NCBI GenBank assembly: GCA_022376925.1
Contig: JAIOJX010000004.1
Location: 127,745,123 to 127,809,122, forward strand
DNA length: 64,000 nt
DNA from: Tragulus kanchil
Taxonomy: Eukaryota; Chordata; Mammalia; Artiodactyla; Tragulidae
Direction: 5' to 3'
Shown here: piece by piece, positions 58,600-64,000 of the stretch
Numbering within the stretch: position 1 is the stretch's first letter
How the letters are laid out: each line of letters opens with the position of its first letter
Program-made: the position numbers and the translations under genes
The notes under the pieces: model-generated
Database searches by the model: none
What the model was told of the DNA's origin: nothing
Seen by the model: only the letters and a program-made list of their open reading frames with translations

Positions 58600-58805
58600 C
58601 TTGTGTTGGAAGGCCTGTGTCTGGATCCTGGATCCATCTATGTTATCTTGGCTTGATGATGTCATCTCTCCAACCCTTAGTTTCTACATCTGTAGAGTGG
58701 GCCTGATTATAGAACTGGTCTCATAGGATCACTATGTTATGTCAAGGAGGTAATGCATGATAAGTGTCCAATCTGGCACATAATAAAGGCCTAATCAATG
58801 AGAAC
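58600..58805 (+). mobile_element. MIR SINE
   Basis: 'ctctccaacccttagtttct', 'acatctgtagagtgggcctg', 'ctcataggatcactatgtta' and 'tctggcacataataaaggcc' follow the MIR core and 3' end in order. Confidence 0.8.
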
Positions 58806-59288
58806 TTAAGAAATAATGACTGGAAGGGGAGTCATAAGATTTGGTCAAGTTCAGGCTTTCCGGAAAGTCCTTGTAGTCATCAGAAACAAATTGCATCATC
58901 TCTTTGAGCTGAGATGGCCCATCACGGTGTCCTGGTTGCTACAGCCAGTAGTTTTCTTTCTTGGCTGCATTTTGAAATTAACTAGGTTTCATTTCAAACA
59001 TACTGATACTTGGGTCCCATTCCTAGAAATTCTGATTTAATGGTGTGGGGTATGGTCTGGGCATGAGAATTTTGAAAAATCCCCTAGATGAGGCTAATGT
59101 GTAGCCAAATTTGAGAATCTCTATTTTATCCCTGTAGTCATTCCCTAATGGCTGCTCCTGATTGTTTCATGTGTATTAGTTTTGCTTATTCAGCTAGTTG
59201 GCAAGGTCTTGTGGACTCACCTACGTTTTTTTTCTTTATCACCTGGCAGAGTTAGTTCGACTGGAAGTTGAAAGGCTTGAATTCTTCT
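58806..59288. other. unique sequence, no gene seen
   Basis: Includes a G/A-rich patch at 59040-59090. No exon recognised. Confidence 0.4.
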
Positions 59289-60048
59289 TTTTTTTTTTTT
59301 TAATTTTACTTTTTTACTTTTACAGAGTTTTGTTTACAGATATGTATAATCCCAGGTTAGTCATATATATATCCCTCCCCAACCCACCCCGCCAGGCCGT
59401 CGCACAGTGCCCCTGCAGGATCCCCTTTTCTCACAATGCAATGATAACAGCTATTTTTTGTCACATATGATAGTATAGGTTTTCATGCTACTTCCTTTAT
59501 GCCTCCCACCCACTGCTCATTCTCCCCGATATCCATACGTTTATTCTCCATGTCTTTTTCCATCGCTTCATTGCATGTGTTATGATTACCAGCCTACTAG
59601 ATTCCATATGTATGTGTTAGTATACTGTACTTGTCTTTCTCTTTTTGACTGACTTCACTTTTTATGATAGGTTCTAGATCCAGCCACCTCATTAGGACTG
59701 ATTCTTCTGCATTTCTTTTTACAGCTGTGTAGTATTCCATTGTGTATATGTACCAGGGCTTTTGTATCCATTCATTCATCGATGGACATCTAGGTTGCTT
59801 CCATGTTCTAGCTATTGTATTGAGTGCTGCAATGAATGTTGGGGTACAGGTGCCCCTTTCAATTTTGATTTCATCAGGGTATAAGCCTAATAGTGCGATT
59901 GCTGGGTCGTATGGTGCTTCTATCTTTAGTTTTTTAAGGAATCTCCATACTGTCTTCCATAGCGGCTGTACCAATTTACATTTCCACCAGCAGTGCAAGA
60001 ATGTTCCCTTTATTCTGCACCCTCTCCAACAGTTATTGTCTGTAGATT

Positions 60049-60318
60049 TTTTTTTTTTTTAATTTTGGCCTCTTTTATTGATTTTTTTTTTGTCCACTTA
60101 TTTTCATCCATCTTTATTCTTTGGCCTGTGTGGGCCTCCTATTGCAGTGGCTTCTGTCGTTACAGAGCACTGGTTCTGGGCACATGTCCTCCAAAGTGCT
60201 GACTGGTAATTGGACACAGCCTCTCCACAGCACGTGGGATCTTCCTGGGCCAGGGATGGAACCAGTGCCACTTGCACTGCAAGGCGGACTCTTTACTCAC
60301 TGGACCACCAGGGAAGCC
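60049..60318 (-). mobile_element. CHR-type SINE with distinctive tail, inserted in L1 ORF2
   Basis: Antisense: T-rich tail, 'tattttcatccatctttatt', 'ggcctgtgtgggcctccta', 'gtgggatcttcctgggcca', head complement 'ggaccaccagggaagcc'. The target-site duplication 'gtagattttt' is at 60038-60048 and 60319-60328. L1 ORF2 sequence continues cleanly across it. Confidence 0.93.
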
Positions 60319-62023
60319 GTAGATTTTTTGATGCTGGCCATTCTGATGGGTGTGAGGTGATACCTCATTGTAGTTTTGATTTGCATTTCTTTAATAATAA
60401 GCGAGGTTGAGCATCATTTCATGTGCTTTTTGGCCATCTGTATGTCCTCTTTGGAGAGGTATCTGTTTAGGTCTTTTTCCTATTTTTTGATTGGATTGTT
60501 CACTTTTCCAGTACTGAGTTGTCTGAGTTTCTTGTAGATTTTGGAGATTAATTCTTTGTCTGTTGTTTCATTTGCTATGCTTTTCTCCCATTCTGTGGGT
60601 TGTCTGTTCACCATTTTTGTAATTTCTTTTGCCGTACAAAAGCTCTTAAGTTTCATGAGGTCCCACATGTTAATTTTTGGTTTTAGTTCTGCTATGCTAG
60701 TAGGTGGGTCAGAGAAGATCTTGCTTTGATTTATGTCCTTGAGTGTTTTACCTATATTCTCCTCCAAGAGTTTTATGGTTTCTGGTCTTACATTTAGGTC
60801 TTTAATCCATTTTGAGTTGATCTTTGTGTATAGTGTCAGGGAATGTTCCAATTTCATTTTTTTTGCATGTAGCTGTCCAATTTTCCCAGCACCATTTGTT
60901 GAAGAGTCTGTCTTTGTCCCATTTTAGATTTTCACCTCCTCTGTCAAAAATAAGGTATCCATAGGTGCGTGGGTTTATCTCTGGGTTCTCTATTTTGTTC
61001 CTTTGGTATATATTCCTGTTTTTGTGCCAGTACCATAATGTCTCGATGACTGTTGCTTTGTAGTAGAGTCTGAAGTTAGGGAGGCTGATTCCTCCAGCTC
61101 CATTTTTCTTTCTCAGGACTGCTTTGGCTATTCAAGGCCTTTTATGTTTCCATATGAACTGTGTTATCCTTTGGTCTAGTTCTGTGAAGAATGTCATTGG
61201 TAGTTTGATAGGGATCACATTGAATCTGTAGATGATACTTGGCAAGTATGGTCATTTTCACAATATTGCTTCTTCCGACCCAGGAACATGGAATATCTCT
61301 CCATCTGTTTAAGTCTTCTTTAATTCTCTCATTAGGGTCTTGTAATTTTCTGTGTACAGTTCTTTGGTTTCTTTGGGTAGGTTTATTCCTAGCTCTTTGC
61401 TTCATTTGGCTGCAGTGGTGAAGGAGATTGCCTCTTTGACTTCATTTTCTGAGTTTTCATTGTTTGTGTATAGGAATGCCAGTGATTTCCGTGTATTGAT
61501 TTTGTATCCAGTAACTGCAGAATTCATTGATTAGTTCTAATAGTTTTCTAATGGTGTCTTTGGGGTTTTCTATGTATAATATCATGTTGTCTGCAAATAG
61601 AGAGAATTTTACTTCTTCTTTTCAATCTGGATTCCTTTTCTTTCTTTCTCTTCTCTTATTGCTGTTGCTAGAACTTCCAGGACTATGTTGAATAATAATG
61701 GTGAATGTGGACACCCTTGTCTTGCTCTATATTAGAGGGAATGCTTTCAGCTTTTCACCATTAAGGATAATGTTCGCTGTGGGCTTCTCATATATGGCTT
61801 TCACTAAGTTGAGGTAGGTTCCTTCTATGCCCATTTTATGAAGAGTTTTTATCATAAATGGGTGTTGTACTTTGTCGAAGGCTTTTTCTGCATCTATTGA
61901 GATGATCGTGTGATTTTTGTCTCTCAGTTTGTTAATACGGTGTATCACATTGATTAGCGGATATTGAAGAATCCTTGCATGCCTGGGATGAACCCGACTT
62001 GGTCATAATGCATGAGTTTTTTG

Positions 62024-63809
62024 ATGTGTTGTTGAATTCTGTTTGCTAGGATTTTGTTGAGGATTTGGGCATCCAAATTCGTCAGTGAAATTGGTCTATA
62101 ATTTTCTTTTTTTGTGTAGTCTTTGCCTGGTTTTAGTGTCAGAGTGATGGTGGCCTTGTGGAATGTGTTTGAAAGTGTCCCTTCCTGTGCAATTTTTTGA
62201 AAGAGTTTTAGAAGGACAGGCATTAGTTCTTCTTTAAATGTTTGCTAGAATTCACCCGTGAAGCCATCTGGCCCTAGGCTTTTATTTTGGGTTAGATTTT
62301 TGATCACAGATTTGATTTCTGAGTTTGTGATTGGGTTGTTCATAGTTTCTGTTTATTCCTGGTTCAGTCTTGGAAGATTAATCTTCTCCAAGAAGCTGTC
62401 CATTTCCTCCAGGTTGTCCAGTTTGTTGCCATATAGTTGTTTATAATAGTCTCTTATAATCCTTTGGATTTCTGCATGATCTGTTGTAATCTCTCTGTTT
62501 TCATTTTTGATTTTGTTGATCTGGTTCTTCTTTTTTTCTTGATGAGTCTGGCCATCAGTCTGTTGATTTTGTTTATCTTTTTGAAGAACCAGCTTTTAGT
62601 TTTATTTATCTTTACTATTGTTTCTTTCATTTCTTTTTCATTTATTTCTGCTCTGATCGTTATGATTTCTGTTCTTCTGCTAACTTTGGGGTATTTTTGT
62701 TCTTCTTTCTCCAGTTGTATTAAGCATAGAGTTAGGTCATCTGTTTGATATTTTTCTTGTTTCTTAAGGTAGGATTGTATTGCTATAAATTTCCCTCTTA
62801 GAACTGCTTTTGCAGTATCCCGTAGGTTTTGCACTATTGTGTGTTCATTGTCATTTTATTCTAGGAATTTATTTATTTCTCCTTTGATTTGCTCAGTAAT
62901 CAGTTTGTTTTTAGGTATGTGTTGTTGAATTCTGTTTGCTAGGATTTTGTTGAGGATTTGGGCATCCAAATTCGTCAGTGAAATTGGTCTATAATTTTCT
63001 TTTTTTGTGTAGTCTTTGCCTGGTTTTAGTGTCAGAGTGATGGTGGCCTTGTGGAATGTGTTTGAAAGTGTCCCTTCCTGTGCAATTTTTTGAAAGAGTT
63101 TTAGAAGGACAGGCATTAGTTCTTCTTTAAATGTTTGCTAGAATTCACCCGTGAAGCCATCTGGCCCTAGGCTTTTATTTTGGGTTAGATTTTTGATCAC
63201 AGATTTGATTTCTGAGTTTGTGATTGGGTTGTTCATAGTTTCTGTTTATTCCTGGTTCAGTCTTGGAAGATTAATCTTCTCCAAGAAGCTGTCCATTTCC
63301 TCCAGGTTGTCCAGTTTGTTGCCATATAGTTGTTTATAATAGTCTCTTATACTCCTTTGGATTTCTGCATGATCTGTTGTAATCTCTCTGTTTTCATTTT
63401 TGATTTTGTTGATCTGGTTCTTCTTTTTTTCTTGATGAGTCTGGCCATCAGTCTGTTGATTTTGTTTATCTTTTTGAAGAACCAGCTTTTAGTTTTATTT
63501 ATCTTTACTATTGTTTCTTTCATTTCTTTTTCATTTATTTCTGCTCTGATCGTTATGATTTCTGTTCTTCTGCTAACTTTGGGGTATTTTTGTTCTTCTT
63601 TCTCCAGTTGTATTAAGCATAGAGTTAGGTCATCTGTTTGATATTTTTCTTGTTTCTTAAGGTAGGATTGTATTGCTATAAATTTCCCTCTTAGAACTGC
63701 TTTTGCAGTATCCCGTAGGTTTTGCACTATTGTGTGTTCATTGTCATTTTATTCTAGGAATTTATTTATTTCTCCTTTGATTTGCTCAGTAATCAGTTTG
63801 TTTTTAGGT
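62024..63809. repeat. tandem duplication 17 (893 bp unit) inside L1 ORF2
   Basis: Copies lie at 62024-62916 and 62917-63809, essentially identical (one base differs near 62457/63352). The junction lies in a shared 'atgtgttgtt'. It repeats part of the linker and N-terminal reverse transcriptase region. It is the only unit clearly shorter than 1 kb. Confidence 0.95.
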
Positions 63810-64000
63810 ATGTGTTGTTTAATCTCCATGTGCTTGTGTTTTTAGCAGTTTTGTTCCTGCAGTTGATCTCTAGTCTCATTGCATTGTGGTCAAAGAAGCT
63901 GGTTGATATAATTTCAGTTTTCTTGAATTTATTGAGGTTTAATTTGTGGCCCAAGATTTGGTCTATCCTGGAGAATGTTCCATGGTCACTTGAGAAGAAA

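Larger units (their letters stand above)
59289..64000 (-). mobile_element. L1 LINE, ORF2 and 3' UTR, antisense, runs off the window
   Basis: The poly-T at 59289-59303 is the A tail of a minus-strand L1. It is followed by a 3' UTR of about 290 bp, then ORF2. From the 3' end: C-terminal block at 59597-59998 ('[19 protein letters not shown]', '[18 protein letters not shown]'), thumb-side region at 60480-60857 and 61142-61405, reverse transcriptase with '[18 protein letters not shown]' at 61727-61948 and '[20 protein letters not shown]' at 61954-62223, and the linker after the endonuclease at 62454-62834. Stops and frameshifts break it. The catalytic FADD reads FADN (codon at 61586-61588). A CHR SINE (60049-60318) and an 893-bp duplication add breaks. 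Endonuclease and ORF1 would lie beyond 64000. Confidence 0.93.

Overview
This is ruminant (pecoran) nuclear DNA. It is dense with Bov-tA and Bov-A SINEs, CHR-type tRNA-Glu SINEs and a BovB (RTE) fragment, a combination diagnostic of ruminants. It also holds older mammalian layers: L1, MIR and a Tigger1 DNA transposon. I find no exon, protein-coding gene, structural RNA gene or CRISPR array. Every long open frame either lies in a repeat or has no recognisable domain, so the window reads as intergenic or intronic.

The most striking property is structural. Seventeen direct tandem duplications, sixteen with units of about 1.07-1.2 kb and one of 893 bp, interrupt the window: 454-2704, 3690-5892, 9569-11775, 11449-13683, 13468-15808, 17201-19616, 23053-25456, 26545-28769, 29469-31853, 33652-35888, 35921-38056, 46345-48553, 48228-50508, 50210-52482, 52811-55064, 54859-57035 and 62024-63809. 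Several chain as a staircase (A, A'B, B'C). Their ends ignore repeat boundaries, and the differences between copies cluster near copy ends or in homopolymers. About 19 kb (30 percent) of the window is second-copy sequence. I read this as unmerged overlapping contig ends, not biology; the collapsed locus would be about 45 kb.

Layout. 0-6 kb: SINEs and an old mammalian repeat. 6.9-9.3 kb: an old antisense L1 broken by a Bov-tA, then antisense BovB and a Bov-tA. 9.5-16 kb: mostly unique, staircase-duplicated sequence. 16.4-21.7 kb: a microsatellite-split SINE, a convergent pair of CTCF-like motifs, then unique DNA. 22-29 kb: SINEs, unique DNA and an old repeat. 29-38 kb: unique DNA, then a second old antisense L1 with many SINEs, including a fold-back SINE pair. 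38-46 kb: mostly unique DNA with MIR, CHR-1, an L1 inserted inside a SINE, and further CTCF-like motifs. 46-52.5 kb: old repeats in triplicated segments. 52.5-58 kb: a Tigger1 remnant carrying three nested SINEs. 59.3-64 kb: the 3' part of a younger antisense L1 that runs off the window and itself carries a SINE.

Points of possible biological interest: a CHR-type SINE group with an unusual shared 3' tail at five loci, the SINE palindrome whose arms share private variants, the convergent CTCF-like motifs, and readable nested-insertion histories. I see no undescribed multi-gene system. All family assignments are by eye.
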